Source of the DNA: Sulfobacillus acidophilus DSM 10332
GTDB lineage: Bacteria; Bacillota; Sulfobacillia; Sulfobacillales; Sulfobacillaceae
Reading direction: 5' to 3'
DNA length: 64,000 nt
Assembly: GCA_000237975.1 (NCBI GenBank)
Contig: CP003179.1
Location: forward strand, 2,758,270-2,822,269
Positions 1-16,916 of the stretch are shown here, one piece after another (the stretch's first letter is position 1; every line of letters begins with the position of its first letter). A model generated the notes under the pieces. That model saw nothing but the letters and a program-made list of their open reading frames with translations, ran no database searches and was not told where the DNA came from. The position numbers were made by a program, and so were the translations under genes.

Positions 1-909
1 CGCCGCCGCCAGAATCTCGGCGGCCGATGCCGTATTCCCGTTGACGGCCACCACCACCGGCAAATGGGTTCCAGGCCCCGTGGAATCATAGGTTTTATCT
101 TGTGCCGGGTTCTTATATTTTAACGTGACGACCGGCCCGCGGGGGACAAACAAATTGGCCACCGCCAGTGCTTGCGTGACCTCACCGCCCGGATTATTGC
201 GGAGATCGAGCAAAATTCCCCGGGCCCCTTGCGCCATCAGCCAATGAAACTCCGTGACCGCCTCGGCACCGGTTTGATTGCCAAACTCGGTTATGGCGAG
301 ATAGCCGACATGCCCGGGAAGCATTTGAGCAAACACGGTCGGATAAGCAATGACTTGGCGAATCAACCGAACCGTCTTCGTCCGCCCGGCTTGGGATACG
401 GTCAGGGTCACGGCCGTTCCCGGCTTCCCATGGATCAGATTAACCGCTGCCAGCGGATTCATCCCGTTTACCGAATGCCCGTCAATCGCATCAATCCGCT
501 CTCCGGCCGCCAGGCCGGCATGAAACGCCGGCGTATCCGGGAAGACGGCCTGAATCATGAGCGGATGTCCCACCGACAACTGGATCCCGACCCCCACATA
601 GGTGGGTGCCAATAACCCCTCTAAGGCCTGAGTTTGGGACGGATTGAGGTAGTTGGTAAATTGATCGTGTAGCGTCGCCACCATGCCGTTGGTCGCTCCC
701 GTCAGCAACTGCTTGGGGGTGTTATGCCAGATGGAATCGTGCCGGATCAATTCATAGGTATCGACGAACTGGCGAAATTGCGGGCTGGCCAAGAGACTTT
801 CAGGAATCGCATCCGACCGGTGATTCGCATACTCCCAGGTAATGCCCGCCGACCCGGCCATTAAAACCACCGTCATGACGGCCCACCAAAAGACATGCCG
901 TGGCTTCAT
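1..909 (-). CDS. S41 family (C-terminal processing) protease, C-terminus outside the window
   Basis: The reading frame starts at ATG 909, behind AAAGGGGG, and runs off the window at base 1 (303 residues seen). An N-terminal membrane anchor (about residues 7-25) is followed by a helical region, then a PDZ domain containing the stretch YVGVGIQLSV. The S41 protease core follows. Near the window edge the frame reads VNGNTASAAEILAAA, which matches the nucleophile segment of CtpA/CtpB enzymes (serine in TASAAE). The catalytic Lys would lie beyond the edge. These enzymes are extracytoplasmic serine proteases; in Bacillus, CtpB acts in sporulation signalling. The gene directly follows ftsX, as in Bacillus (ftsE-ftsX-ctpB). 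The family is clear; the physiological substrate is not. Confidence 0.9.
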   Translation of the reverse strand, partial: MKPRHVFWWAVMTVVLMAGSAGITWEYANHRSDAIPESLLASPQFRQFVDTYELIRHDSIWHNTPKQLLTGATNGMVATLHDQFTNYLNPSQTQALEGLLAPTYVGVGIQLSVGHPLMIQAVFPDTPAFHAGLAAGERIDAIDGHSVNGMNPLAAVNLIHGKPGTAVTLTVSQAGRTKTVRLIRQVIAYPTVFAQMLPGHVGYLAITEFGNQTGAEAVTEFHWLMAQGARGILLDLRNNPGGEVTQALAVANLFVPRGPVVTLKYKNPAQDKTYDSTGPGTHLPVVVAVNGNTASAAEILAAA

Positions 910-956
910 AGGAGGCCCCCTTTAATCATTCCTCCTATTATAGCATGCCGCCATCT

Positions 957-1844
957 TTAGATTTTGAGGAAACGCCGCAGGGCAATCAGGCTGGCCAACC
1001 CGCCCACCACAATTCCGCCTAATCCGGTAAAGAGCGAGGTGCGCACCATGACGGCATGCCAGGACGCCATCGGCCAAAACGGCAACGAGATAGCCGCCGC
1101 ATTAATCACCCAACGGTATCCGGCACCAACCAAGCCGTCGGCTACAATGGCCCCGACCAACCCCAAAGTCAATCCCTCGACAATGAACGGCCAACGGATA
1201 AACCAATCGGTCGCTCCCACCAGTTTCATGACCTGCACCTCCCGACGTCGGGCAAACACCGCTAAACGAATGGTGTTCACGATAATGAGGAGGGTCGCAA
1301 TGGTCAACAGGCCTTCCAGCACCCAGCCGGCACCGCGCAATACGGCGGTCAACCGGGTAAGACGGGATACCACCGTGCCCTGATAAACGACGTTGTGGAC
1401 TAACGGATTACGGGCAAAGCGGGCGGCGATCCGCGGGATCTCGGTGGCCTGCACGGCATAGACATCCATGCCGTCAAAAAGCGGATTCGATTTGGTAATC
1501 ACCTGCAACAAGTCCGCTTGATTGGGAAATTCGGCTTTAAGCTGGTTAGCCGCTTGGGCTTTGGTAAAATAATGAATTTGGCGTATGCCCGGCCAATGGC
1601 GGGCGTCTCGCACCAGCGTCAGCTCCTGAGCTTGGCGGAGGTCCGGCTTAAAAAACACGCGCACCTCGACCTGGTTTTGGAGTAACCCCGTCACATGATT
1701 AATATTGACGGTTACCACCACAAAAAACGCCAACACAAACAGCGCGATGGTGACGGTCGATACCGAGGCTAGCGCCATCCATAAATTACGCCACAAGCTT
1801 TGCCCCGCTTCACGCAAAATATAGACCAGGCTACTAAGCTTCAT
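957..1844 (-). CDS. ftsX: Cell division ABC transporter permease FtsX
   Basis: This encodes a 295-residue membrane protein with one N-terminal membrane segment (about residues 20-45), an extracellular loop of roughly 130 residues and three C-terminal membrane segments ending in LIALRRFLKI. That is the standard FtsX topology. FtsX pairs with the FtsE ATPase and, in Gram-positives, controls peptidoglycan hydrolases at the septum or sidewall. I chose ATG 1844 (MKLSSLVYILREAGQSLWRN) because family members start here; the longer frame to 1898 only overlaps ftsE. The start overlaps the 3' end of ftsE by 11 bases, so the two are probably translationally coupled. Confidence 0.93.
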   Translation of the reverse strand: MKLSSLVYILREAGQSLWRNLWMALASVSTVTIALFVLAFFVVVTVNINHVTGLLQNQVEVRVFFKPDLRQAQELTLVRDARHWPGIRQIHYFTKAQAANQLKAEFPNQADLLQVITKSNPLFDGMDVYAVQATEIPRIAARFARNPLVHNVVYQGTVVSRLTRLTAVLRGAGWVLEGLLTIATLLIIVNTIRLAVFARRREVQVMKLVGATDWFIRWPFIVEGLTLGLVGAIVADGLVGAGYRWVINAAAISLPFWPMASWHAVMVRTSLFTGLGGIVVGGLASLIALRRFLKI

Positions 1845-2520
1845 ACCCGTAGACGCCCCTTGCCTCGTCGCGCACAATGCGTCCTTTTTCGATGGCAATC
1901 ACCCGTTTATGCAATTGATTGACCACATCCCGCGCATGCGTGGCCATCACCACCGTAGCGCCCCGCCGATTAATCTCGGTAAAGAGTTTCATAATGTCCC
2001 AGGCGGTGTCCGGGTCTAGGTTACCCGTCGGCTCATCCGCCAAAATATAGGTCGGCTGGTTCACCAGGGCCCGGGCAATGCCGACCCGCTGCTGCTCTCC
2101 TCCCGACAACTGATGAGGAAAGTGATCCTGGCGGGGCAAAAGACCCACTAAATCCAGCACCTGCGGCACTCGGCGGCGAATATCCCGATAGGACGCTCCG
2201 ACCACTTCCATGGCAAACGCCACGTTTTGAAAGACGGTCCGAGTCGGAAGCAGCTTTACGTCTTGAAAGACGATCCCCAATTGACGCCGAAGCCGTGGGA
2301 GCTGGCGACGCGACATGCGTTGTAAATGAAATTGATCAATGATCACCTGACCTTCGGTAGGTTGCTCTTCACCGTACAAGAGTCGAATTAACGTCGATTT
2401 GCCGGCACCCGAGGGTCCGACCAAAAAAAGAAATTCGCCCCGGTGGATCGTGAGCGAAACATTGATCAATCCTTGATGGCCATTGGCATAGCGCTTGGTC
2501 ACCGAATCGAGTCGAATCAC
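1834..2520 (-). CDS. ftsE: Cell division ATP-binding protein FtsE
   Basis: This is a 228-residue ABC ATPase. Walker A reads GPSGAGKST, the signature is LSGGEQQR and Walker B is ILADEPTGNLD, followed by the D-loop and the H-loop histidine (MATHAR). FtsE energises FtsX in control of cell-wall hydrolysis. The start is taken as GTG 2520 (VIRLDSVTKRY) because a run of seven G lies at the right distance upstream; an in-frame GTG at 2538 would put that run inside the gene. It is the first gene of the ftsE-ftsX-protease unit and is divergent from the ccdA-like gene. Confidence 0.93.
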   Translation of the reverse strand: MIRLDSVTKRYANGHQGLINVSLTIHRGEFLFLVGPSGAGKSTLIRLLYGEEQPTEGQVIIDQFHLQRMSRRQLPRLRRQLGIVFQDVKLLPTRTVFQNVAFAMEVVGASYRDIRRRVPQVLDLVGLLPRQDHFPHQLSGGEQQRVGIARALVNQPTYILADEPTGNLDPDTAWDIMKLFTEINRRGATVVMATHARDVVNQLHKRVIAIEKGRIVRDEARGVYGYEA

Positions 2521-2618
2521 GCCACGAATCCCCCCCACTTGGTCTGATCTCGCCCCAGGTATTCGACAAGAGTCATCAAAATCCTGCTCTTAACGGCCAC
2601 CAATCCGTCACCGCGAAT

Positions 2619-2646
2619 ATGATATAATCGCTGGCAAAGCCATCAA
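2619..2646 (-). promoter_or_regulatory. Probable promoter of ftsE-ftsX
   Basis: On the minus strand TTGATG (2646-2641) is separated by 16 bp from TATCAT (2624-2619). The same bases overlap the plus-strand TATAAT of the ccdA-like gene. Assignment is by motif only. Confidence 0.35.
2620..2628 (+). promoter_or_regulatory. Extended -10 promoter element for the ccdA-like gene
   Basis: TGATATAAT fits the extended -10 form (TG-N-TATAAT). It lies 31 bases upstream of the ATG at 2659. No good -35 is visible, which is usual for extended -10 promoters. Confidence 0.45.
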
Positions 2647-2658
2647 GTGAGGTCCTCC

Positions 2659-3354
2659 ATGTCTGTAGCGTCATTTTCGATTGCGTTCGGCGCCGGCTTG
2701 GCGTCTGTCCTGTCTCCTTGTGTGGTGCCGTTGATTCCTTCGTATTTGACCGCCATGGCCGGTACCTCGCTGACTTCCGAGGCTGTCTTGTCACATTCGG
2801 TTCGACAGCGGGTCATCACCAACGCACTGATTTTTATTGCCGGGTTTTCCACCATTTTGGTGTTGTCCGGCCTCTTGGCCACGGGTATCGGACAATTTGT
2901 CCGCCATTACCAGACCCTGATTTCCCAATTGGGTGGTCTGGTGATGATCATCTTTGGGCTAGAAATTATGGGGCTGATTCACGTCGGCTTTATGCGGCGC
3001 GATGTGCACTTAAACGTCGCTCCCCCGCGCCAATCGCGCTGGTCGGCCTATATTATGGGCCTTGTATTCGCGGCCGGCTGGACCCCTTGTGTAGGCCCCA
3101 TCTGGGGCAGCATCATCATTCTGGCCTCCCGCTCGACAACGGTCTGGACCGGCGGCGTCCTATTGGCCGCTTATGCCTTAGGCTTGGCGGTTCCGTTTTT
3201 CATCTTGGCCGTCTTTGTGGGGCAAGCGACCCATTGGACCCGTCGGTTGGGCCGTTATTTGCCCTGGATCGAGCGGATCAGCGGCGCGCTGTTGGTGGTA
3301 TTAGGGTTGTTGTTGACCACGAATTGGTTCGTGCGTCTGCCCGGCCTCTTCTAG
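2659..3354 (+). CDS. CcdA/DsbD-like thiol-disulfide membrane transporter
   Basis: This 231-residue protein has six predicted membrane segments and the two cysteine motifs of the CcdA family: LSPCVVPLIPS (Cys21) and GWTPCVGPIWG (Cys144). CcdA proteins carry reducing equivalents from cytoplasmic thioredoxin across the membrane to extracytoplasmic thiol proteins, for example in cytochrome c maturation or endospore formation. ATG 2659 is preceded by AAGTGAGG, which beats the in-frame GTG at 2647. No cytochrome c maturation genes (resA/B/C) are adjacent, so the partner is unknown. Its last 54 bases overlap the end of ispH on the other strand. Confidence 0.88.
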   Translation: MSVASFSIAFGAGLASVLSPCVVPLIPSYLTAMAGTSLTSEAVLSHSVRQRVITNALIFIAGFSTILVLSGLLATGIGQFVRHYQTLISQLGGLVMIIFGLEIMGLIHVGFMRRDVHLNVAPPRQSRWSAYIMGLVFAAGWTPCVGPIWGSIIILASRSTTVWTGGVLLAAYALGLAVPFFILAVFVGQATHWTRRLGRYLPWIERISGALLVVLGLLLTTNWFVRLPGLF

Positions 3355-4233
3355 CGACTTTGGATAGGCTTCCAGCCATTGAATGACGGCCCGCGTGACT
3401 TGGCTCGGGGTCGAAGAACCCGCAGTGACCGCCACCCGTCGAATCCCCTGAAACCACTCCGGCCTCAAGTCTTCGACACTTTCCACCCGCACCGCCGGTT
3501 TGCCGGCGACTTTTTGGACGACTTCGACCAAACGGTTGGAATTATTACTCCGCCGATCCCCCACAACCACCACCATGTCCGCATCCTGAGCGGCTTTGAC
3601 GGCCGCTTCCTGCCGCAACTGGGTCGCCAGACAAATTTCGTTGTAGACTTCGGCATGGGGATACCGGGCTAATATGGCGTCAATCACCTCTTGGGTATCC
3701 CATTGACTCAGCGTGGTTTGGGTGACAATGGCCAATGGCGTGTCATCGGCAAACGGTAGCCCTTCCACTTCGTCGGCCGTGGTAATTAGGGCCACACGCC
3801 CCGCGGGCGCCTCGCCCATGGCTCCTTCCGGTTCCGGATGGCCTTTCGTGCCAATATAAATGATGGAGTATCCGTTTGCCACTTTTTCCCGGATCAACGT
3901 ATGGGTTTTCGTCACATCCGGACAGGTGGCGTCAAAGAAGTGTAACCCCCGGGCCTCGGCTCGCTCTTTGACCTGCGGTGCCACCCCATGGGCCGTGAAT
4001 ATTACCGTACTACCGGCGGGAATTTGTTCTAAGAGGTCGATACGCGATGCCCCGTCAAGTGTTTGAATGTGGTGGCGCTCGAGGTCTTCAACGACGTGGC
4101 GATTATGCACAATTTGACCTAGGACAAAAACCGGTCGCGGCACATTCATATCACTCGCGACCCGCTTGGCCAACGTCATGGCATCGACCACCCCATAGCA
4201 ATATCCACGGGGCGTGACCTTGATTACGTCCAT
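3301..4233 (-). CDS. ispH: 4-hydroxy-3-methylbut-2-enyl diphosphate reductase (IspH)
   Basis: This 310-residue enzyme performs the last step of the MEP isoprenoid pathway, reducing HMBPP to IPP and DMAPP with a [4Fe-4S] cluster. The three cluster cysteines are visible: Cys12 (RGYCYGV), Cys104 (DATCPDV) and Cys201 (NEICLAT). Conserved histidine and glutamate motifs (TAHGV, GHPEPEG) are also present. ATG 4233 lies behind AAAGGCGGG and gives the usual MDVIKVTPRGYCYGV start. The gene follows the rRNA operon terminator and converges with the ccdA-like gene, overlapping it tail to tail. Confidence 0.96.
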   Translation of the reverse strand: MDVIKVTPRGYCYGVVDAMTLAKRVASDMNVPRPVFVLGQIVHNRHVVEDLERHHIQTLDGASRIDLLEQIPAGSTVIFTAHGVAPQVKERAEARGLHFFDATCPDVTKTHTLIREKVANGYSIIYIGTKGHPEPEGAMGEAPAGRVALITTADEVEGLPFADDTPLAIVTQTTLSQWDTQEVIDAILARYPHAEVYNEICLATQLRQEAAVKAAQDADMVVVVGDRRSNNSNRLVEVVQKVAGKPAVRVESVEDLRPEWFQGIRRVAVTAGSSTPSQVTRAVIQWLEAYPKSLEEAGQTHEPIRGQQQP

Positions 4234-4264
4234 GTAAAACCCGCCTTTCCGTTCCCATTGTAAC

Positions 4265-4295
4265 AAAAAAGCCTTCTGGCAGAATCCAGAAGGCT
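4265..4295 (-). terminator. Intrinsic terminator of the first rRNA operon
   Basis: On the minus strand AGCCTTCTGG and CCAGAAGGCT form a 10-bp stem with a short loop, followed by six T. It sits immediately downstream of the 5S gene and before ispH. Confidence 0.85.
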
Positions 4296-4303
4296 GAATA
4301 AAC

Positions 4304-4423
4304 TGGTCGGCACGGCCTGATGATCCCAGTCCCCGACGGGACCAGTAGTCTCAGCGTACGGGCGGGGGACGACCGTGTTCGGCATGGGAACGGGTCAACT
4401 CACCCGGCGCAACGCACCGACCA
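4304..4423 (-). rRNA. rrf: 5S ribosomal RNA (operon 1)
   Basis: The gene is about 120 nt long. Its ends TGGTCGG and CCGACCA are complementary and form helix I. Internal conserved blocks such as CGTGTTCGGCATGGGAACGG (plus-strand reading) match 5S rRNA. It is identical to the copy at 11966-12085. Confidence 0.93.
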
Positions 4424-4461
4424 AACTTACCGCCCTTCCGGGCGTTCACAACTTCCGAGGA

Positions 4462-7372
<2,911 letters not shown>

Positions 7373-7405
7373 TCCTCTGAAGTTGTCAACGTCCTGGTGT
7401 CGTGA

Positions 7406-7480
7406 TGGTGGGCCAGGTGGATTTGAACCACCGACCTCCCGCTTATCAGGCGGGTGCGCTAACCCCTGCGCCATCGGCCC
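7406..7480 (-). tRNA. tRNA-Ile (GAT anticodon), spacer tRNA of operon 1
   Basis: The sequence has a D-stem (GCGC), anticodon arm CCCGC-CTGATAA-GCGGG with anticodon GAT, T-arm GGTGG-TTCAAAT-CCACC and a 3' ACCA. It sits between 16S and 23S, a standard place for tRNA-Ile(GAT). It is odd in the acceptor: the 5' strand GGGCCGA faces only six bases (TGGCCC) before ACCA, so the stem has six pairs and one unpaired A7. The D-loop is also one base short. The gene is absent from operon 2. Confidence 0.85.
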
Positions 7481-7528
7481 CCGACGCCCGGTCCTTCCAA
7501 ACCATATCATCATGCCGCCACGGCTCCC

Positions 7529-9074
<1,546 letters not shown>

Positions 9075-9168
9075 TCGGTAAAACACCGTCATACTTCAAA
9101 CACATTCTTGCGTGTGGCATGATGATATAGTTTTCAAGGACCGGGACTGTCTCGCGACAGCAACAAGG

Positions 9169-9197
9169 ATATTATCATCTTCCCGACCAAGGTTCAA
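9169..9197 (-). promoter_or_regulatory. rRNA operon 1 promoter
   Basis: On the minus strand TTGAAC (9197-9192), a 17-bp spacer and TAATAT (9174-9169) form a strong promoter, with TGA before the -10. The leader that follows has a CTGTC-TCGC-GACAG hairpin and a boxA-like CCTTGAAAACTATA (about 9140-9127), as in Bacillus rRNA leaders. Confidence 0.75.
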
Positions 9198-9297
9198 ACG
9201 GGGAATAACCGGTTTTCCGTAAATCTCCCGCCAAAAAATCAACCTGTCGTGGATTTAGCGCCAACATCCAACAGTATGCGTCGCTTTTTGGTGTTTT

Positions 9298-10179
9298 TTA
9301 CGATGTGGCCGTCCGCCGTTTAAATCGCTGCCATAAAAACGGGGCTAAATAGCGCCAAACAGCCGGCAAAACGTAAGGTCGAAGAGGGCGTTGCCAGGCA
9401 TTATGCCACGCCAGGCGGGCGTGTTCCGAATCATGTGCCAGTTGAAAGGCGACCCAAAACCGTAAATGATGCCACGTCTCGATCGTCCGAAATTCCCTTA
9501 CGCTAAGACCGGGCGCCTGTCGATGCTTGTCCAACATGGGCAACATCGTCCGATAGACGCGCCAAACATCTTTGCTATAGCCGGTCGGCATATCCCGATA
9601 TTGGACCAAAGGCCACTCTAAGCGTCGAATCCCGGTAATCCGGGATGCCCGAAGCCAAAAATCCCAGTCTTCCGCCCCGTCGACGGCCGGATCAAACCCC
9701 CCTAAACGTTGGGCGATTTCTCGGCGCATCAGAACCGTAGAGGTTTGAAATTGATTCATTTGCAGAAGATCCCGGTATCCGAGGGACGTCACCGGAATCT
9801 GATCGGGAACCGCCGGAAATTCGCTACCGCGCACCCACGTCGTACTGATCAATCCCACATCGGGTTCTGCTTGTCCCCATTGAAGCCGTAGCTTATCCGG
9901 ATGCCAGCGATCGTCGGCATCCAAAAAAGCGATCCACTCATGCGTGGCCTTTTCGATGCCGACATTGCGGGCGTTCGACGGCCCGCTATTGGCAATGGTA
10001 ATCACTTCGGCATGGGGGAAATGATGCCGTACCACGTCGGCCGTTCCATCGGTCGACCCGTCGTCGACGACTAATACGCGCGCTATCGGTACCGTTTGGC
10101 TAAAAACGGACTGTAATGCCTCTTGAATGGTATTACGCGCATTATAGGCGGGAATAATGACGTCAACGGATTCCGCCAA
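9298..10179 (-). CDS. Family 2 glycosyltransferase
   Basis: This 293-residue protein has a GT-A fold: VDVIIPAYNA at the N-terminus, DDGSTDGT (about residues 39-46) for nucleotide binding and DADD (87-90) as the metal-binding DXD motif. The acceptor-side GAEDWDFWLR resembles the catalytic ED motif of family 2 enzymes. Such enzymes add sugars from nucleotide donors to cell-surface glycans. No membrane segment is evident. The TTG start at 10179 follows GGGAGGA at proper spacing and lies 17 bases inside the end of murE, so the two genes are co-translated. Donor and acceptor are unknown; the pairing with murE hints at cell-envelope work but does not prove it. Confidence 0.87.
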   Translation of the reverse strand: MAESVDVIIPAYNARNTIQEALQSVFSQTVPIARVLVVDDGSTDGTADVVRHHFPHAEVITIANSGPSNARNVGIEKATHEWIAFLDADDRWHPDKLRLQWGQAEPDVGLISTTWVRGSEFPAVPDQIPVTSLGYRDLLQMNQFQTSTVLMRREIAQRLGGFDPAVDGAEDWDFWLRASRITGIRRLEWPLVQYRDMPTGYSKDVWRVYRTMLPMLDKHRQAPGLSVREFRTIETWHHLRFWVAFQLAHDSEHARLAWHNAWQRPLRPYVLPAVWRYLAPFLWQRFKRRTATS

Positions 10180-11641
10180 CGTGGGAATCCTCCCTTCCTT
10201 GCCGCTGCTTCAGGGCGTGCTCGACTACCTCGGCATCATGCAAGAGCACTTTTTGGTTGCCAAAATACTGATAGTGTTCCGGTCCACGGCCCGTGATGAG
10301 CACGATGTCGTCTTGCTGCGCCTGTAACACCGCTTCGGTAATGGCTTGCGCTCGATCGAGCTCAATCCACGCTAAGCGATTGGGATCAACCTGATTAATC
10401 CCCGTTTCTATCGCGCGCAAGATCTCGCGAGGATCCTCAAAATATGGACTGTCGGTGGTTAACACCACGTGGTCGGCATAGGTCGCCGCAATACGCCCCA
10501 TCTCCGGCCGTTTACCCCGATCACGACCGCCGCGGGCACCAAATATCAGCCATACGCGGCCGGAATTAAATTCCCGGACCGTTTTTAACGATTGTTCAAG
10601 GCCATCCGGAGTATGCGCATAGTCCACCACCACGGTAGGGTGGCCTAACCGGCGAAACACCTGCATCCGACCCGGTACCGCCGGTAACGTAGGCAGCGCC
10701 TTTTCCATAACGGCCGGCAAAAGCCCCAACCGGTATCCGGCCGCCACCGTGGCGGCCACGTTATACACGTTATAAGTGCCGGGATGGAAAATATCCGCTT
10801 CGATGGTGAAACCCGGGTGCTCTAACCGTACCCGGCTCGACCAGGCGTCTTGCTTAACAATGTGGGCCCGGACGTCACCGTCACGAATGCCGTAGGTAAT
10901 GACCGGAGCGGAAATTTGATCTAAGACACGACGACTGTAATAATCATCGGCGTTGATGACCGCTCCTAAAGAATCCGCAGCCAATCCCAGAAACAATTGC
11001 GCCTTAGTTTGAATGTAATGATCCATCGTTCCATGAAAATCTAAATGCTCGCGGGTAATATTGGTCAATACGGCCAATTGAAACCGAATGTGATCAATAC
11101 GATGTTGAGCAATCCCGTGTGATGACACCTCAATCACCGCGTGTGAATAGCCGACATCGACCATATCCCGTAAAAACGCCTGTAAGTCAGGACTTTCGGG
11201 TGTGGTCAACTCGGCCGGCACTTGTCGACGACCGGTTTCGTTCATTACGCTCGAAATCATGCCAACCCCCCGGCCGGCCGAGCGTAAAAGATGGGTAAGC
11301 CAATACACCACGGACGTCTTCCCGTTGGTGCCGGTTACTCCAATCGCGGCTAATTGCTCAGAGGGTCGACCAAAGACCAAAGCCGCCAGCTCAGCCGCCG
11401 CCACCCGGCTGGACGGGACTTGAAAATACGGCACGGCGGCTAGATTTAACGGTTTCTCTCCGACAACAGCGACGGCGCCCCGTTGAATCGCATCGGCGAT
11501 GAATTGATGGCCGTCTGCCACTGCCCCCGGAATGGCCACAAAAATATTGCCCGGTTGCACCATACGGGAATCAATGGCGACTCCAGTGATGTCCGGCCCG
11601 ATGCTCCAACCTGATGCTGTTTTAACCAGGACCGCCCCCAT
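10163..11641 (-). CDS. murE: MurE-like UDP-MurNAc-L-Ala-D-Glu ligase
   Basis: This 492-residue Mur ligase would add the third (diamino) residue to the peptidoglycan stem peptide. The ATP loop GTNGKTS is at 104-110, the lysine that is carbamylated in MurE is probably K213 (IQTKAQLF) and YAHTPDGL is at 341-348. The family's DNPR signature, whose Arg contacts meso-diaminopimelate in E. coli MurE, is replaced by DSPY (397-400). The added amino acid therefore cannot be assumed. ATG 11641 follows TAGGAGGG. It sits outside a division/cell-wall cluster, between two rRNA operons, so a second murE elsewhere in the genome is possible. Confidence 0.88.
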   Translation of the reverse strand: MGAVLVKTASGWSIGPDITGVAIDSRMVQPGNIFVAIPGAVADGHQFIADAIQRGAVAVVGEKPLNLAAVPYFQVPSSRVAAAELAALVFGRPSEQLAAIGVTGTNGKTSVVYWLTHLLRSAGRGVGMISSVMNETGRRQVPAELTTPESPDLQAFLRDMVDVGYSHAVIEVSSHGIAQHRIDHIRFQLAVLTNITREHLDFHGTMDHYIQTKAQLFLGLAADSLGAVINADDYYSRRVLDQISAPVITYGIRDGDVRAHIVKQDAWSSRVRLEHPGFTIEADIFHPGTYNVYNVAATVAAGYRLGLLPAVMEKALPTLPAVPGRMQVFRRLGHPTVVVDYAHTPDGLEQSLKTVREFNSGRVWLIFGARGGRDRGKRPEMGRIAATYADHVVLTTDSPYFEDPREILRAIETGINQVDPNRLAWIELDRAQAITEAVLQAQQDDIVLITGRGPEHYQYFGNQKVLLHDAEVVEHALKQRQGREDSHVGGIR

Positions 11642-11921
11642 AACGACACCCTCCTAAGGACCCTCGTCCCTTAGCATTCGCCATCCAACGATAGATCATG
11701 AGACGCCCTAAACGGGAAAAGTCACTAATTATTAAACGAACAAGTTCGGCTTGGCCTAACAGCATTCCGCCGGTTCCACTCCTAAGTTTAGTGCATGGTA
11801 TCGCAATTTCTGCCAATTGGTGCGAAAAAAGCCTCACCGCAGCCGAAAATATTTGGCTTACACGCTTTCCTAGGATACCGAGCTCCGAAGCCGTCGGCAA
11901 TCCATCACGCGAATTTATCAT
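11642..11921 (-). other. Gap between murE and the rRNA operon 2 terminator
   Basis: No convincing gene is seen here. A possible 47-codon frame (11622-11765, minus) ends inside the start of murE and could act as a coupling leader, but its ribosome site is poorly spaced and the product (MLLGQAELVRLIISDFSRLG...) is not recognised. No clear promoter was found. Confidence 0.3.
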
Positions 11922-11949
11922 AAAAAAAGCCCGCTCAAAAGAGCGGGGG
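11922..11949 (-). terminator. Intrinsic terminator of the second rRNA operon
   Basis: On the minus strand CCCGCTC-TTTT-GAGCGGG is followed by seven T. It lies just after the second 5S gene. Its sequence is unlike the terminator of operon 1, so the repeat ends between the 5S and the terminator. Confidence 0.87.
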
Positions 11950-11965
11950 TGTTGCAGGAAAATAA

Positions 11966-12085
11966 TGGTCGGCACGGCCTGATGATCCCAGTCCCCGACG
12001 GGACCAGTAGTCTCAGCGTACGGGCGGGGGACGACCGTGTTCGGCATGGGAACGGGTCAACTCACCCGGCGCAACGCACCGACCA
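11966..12085 (-). rRNA. rrf: 5S ribosomal RNA (operon 2)
   Basis: Second copy, identical over the mature gene to 4304-4423, with the same complementary TGGTCGG/CCGACCA ends. One base differs in the spacer just beyond it. Confidence 0.93.
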
Positions 12086-12123
12086 AACCTACCGCCCTTC
12101 CGGGCGTTCACAACTTCCGAGGA

Positions 12124-15034
<2,911 letters not shown>

Positions 15035-15105
15035 TCCTCTGAAGTTGTCAACGTCCGGAAGGACCCGGTCCTTCCAAACCATATCATCATGCCGCCACGG
15101 CTCCC

Positions 15106-16651
<1,546 letters not shown>

Positions 16652-16745
16652 TCGGTAAAACACCGTCATACTTCAAACACATTCTTGCGTGTGGCATGAT
16701 GATATAGTTTTCAAGGACCGGGACTGTCTCGCGACAGCAACAAGG

Positions 16746-16774
16746 ATAGTATCACCCATCATGAATCACTTCAA
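16746..16774 (-). promoter_or_regulatory. rRNA operon 2 promoter
   Basis: On the minus strand TTGAAG (16774-16769), 17 bp, TACTAT (16751-16746), again with TGA before the -10. The architecture equals that of operon 1 although the surrounding bases differ, which supports both assignments. Confidence 0.75.
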
Positions 16775-16871
16775 ACTCCACAAACCGCCTTAAACCCCGA
16801 TTTTTTCGCAAATACCGCAACCAATCGCGGATAATCTCCAGATTGCCATCACCTTTCGCCGATTTTCACGT

Positions 16872-16877
16872 TATAAT
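16872..16877 (+). promoter_or_regulatory. Possible -10 element of the EamA-type transporter gene
   Basis: A perfect TATAAT lies 45 bases before the start codon. No matching -35 at 16-18 bp is seen, so the call is tentative. Confidence 0.3.
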
Positions 16878-16916
16878 GAGCCCAGCAAAATCACCCGATA
16901 GGGAGTTGGCCACATC

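Noticed and set aside
172-615. Open frame of 147 codons on the plus strand
   Set aside because: It is the antisense shadow of the S41 protease gene; the minus-strand frame shows clear family motifs.
11622-12047. 141-codon frame between 5S (operon 2) and murE
   Set aside because: It runs through the rRNA terminator and 5S gene. Only a short internal portion (from 11765) might be real, and its ribosome site is badly spaced.
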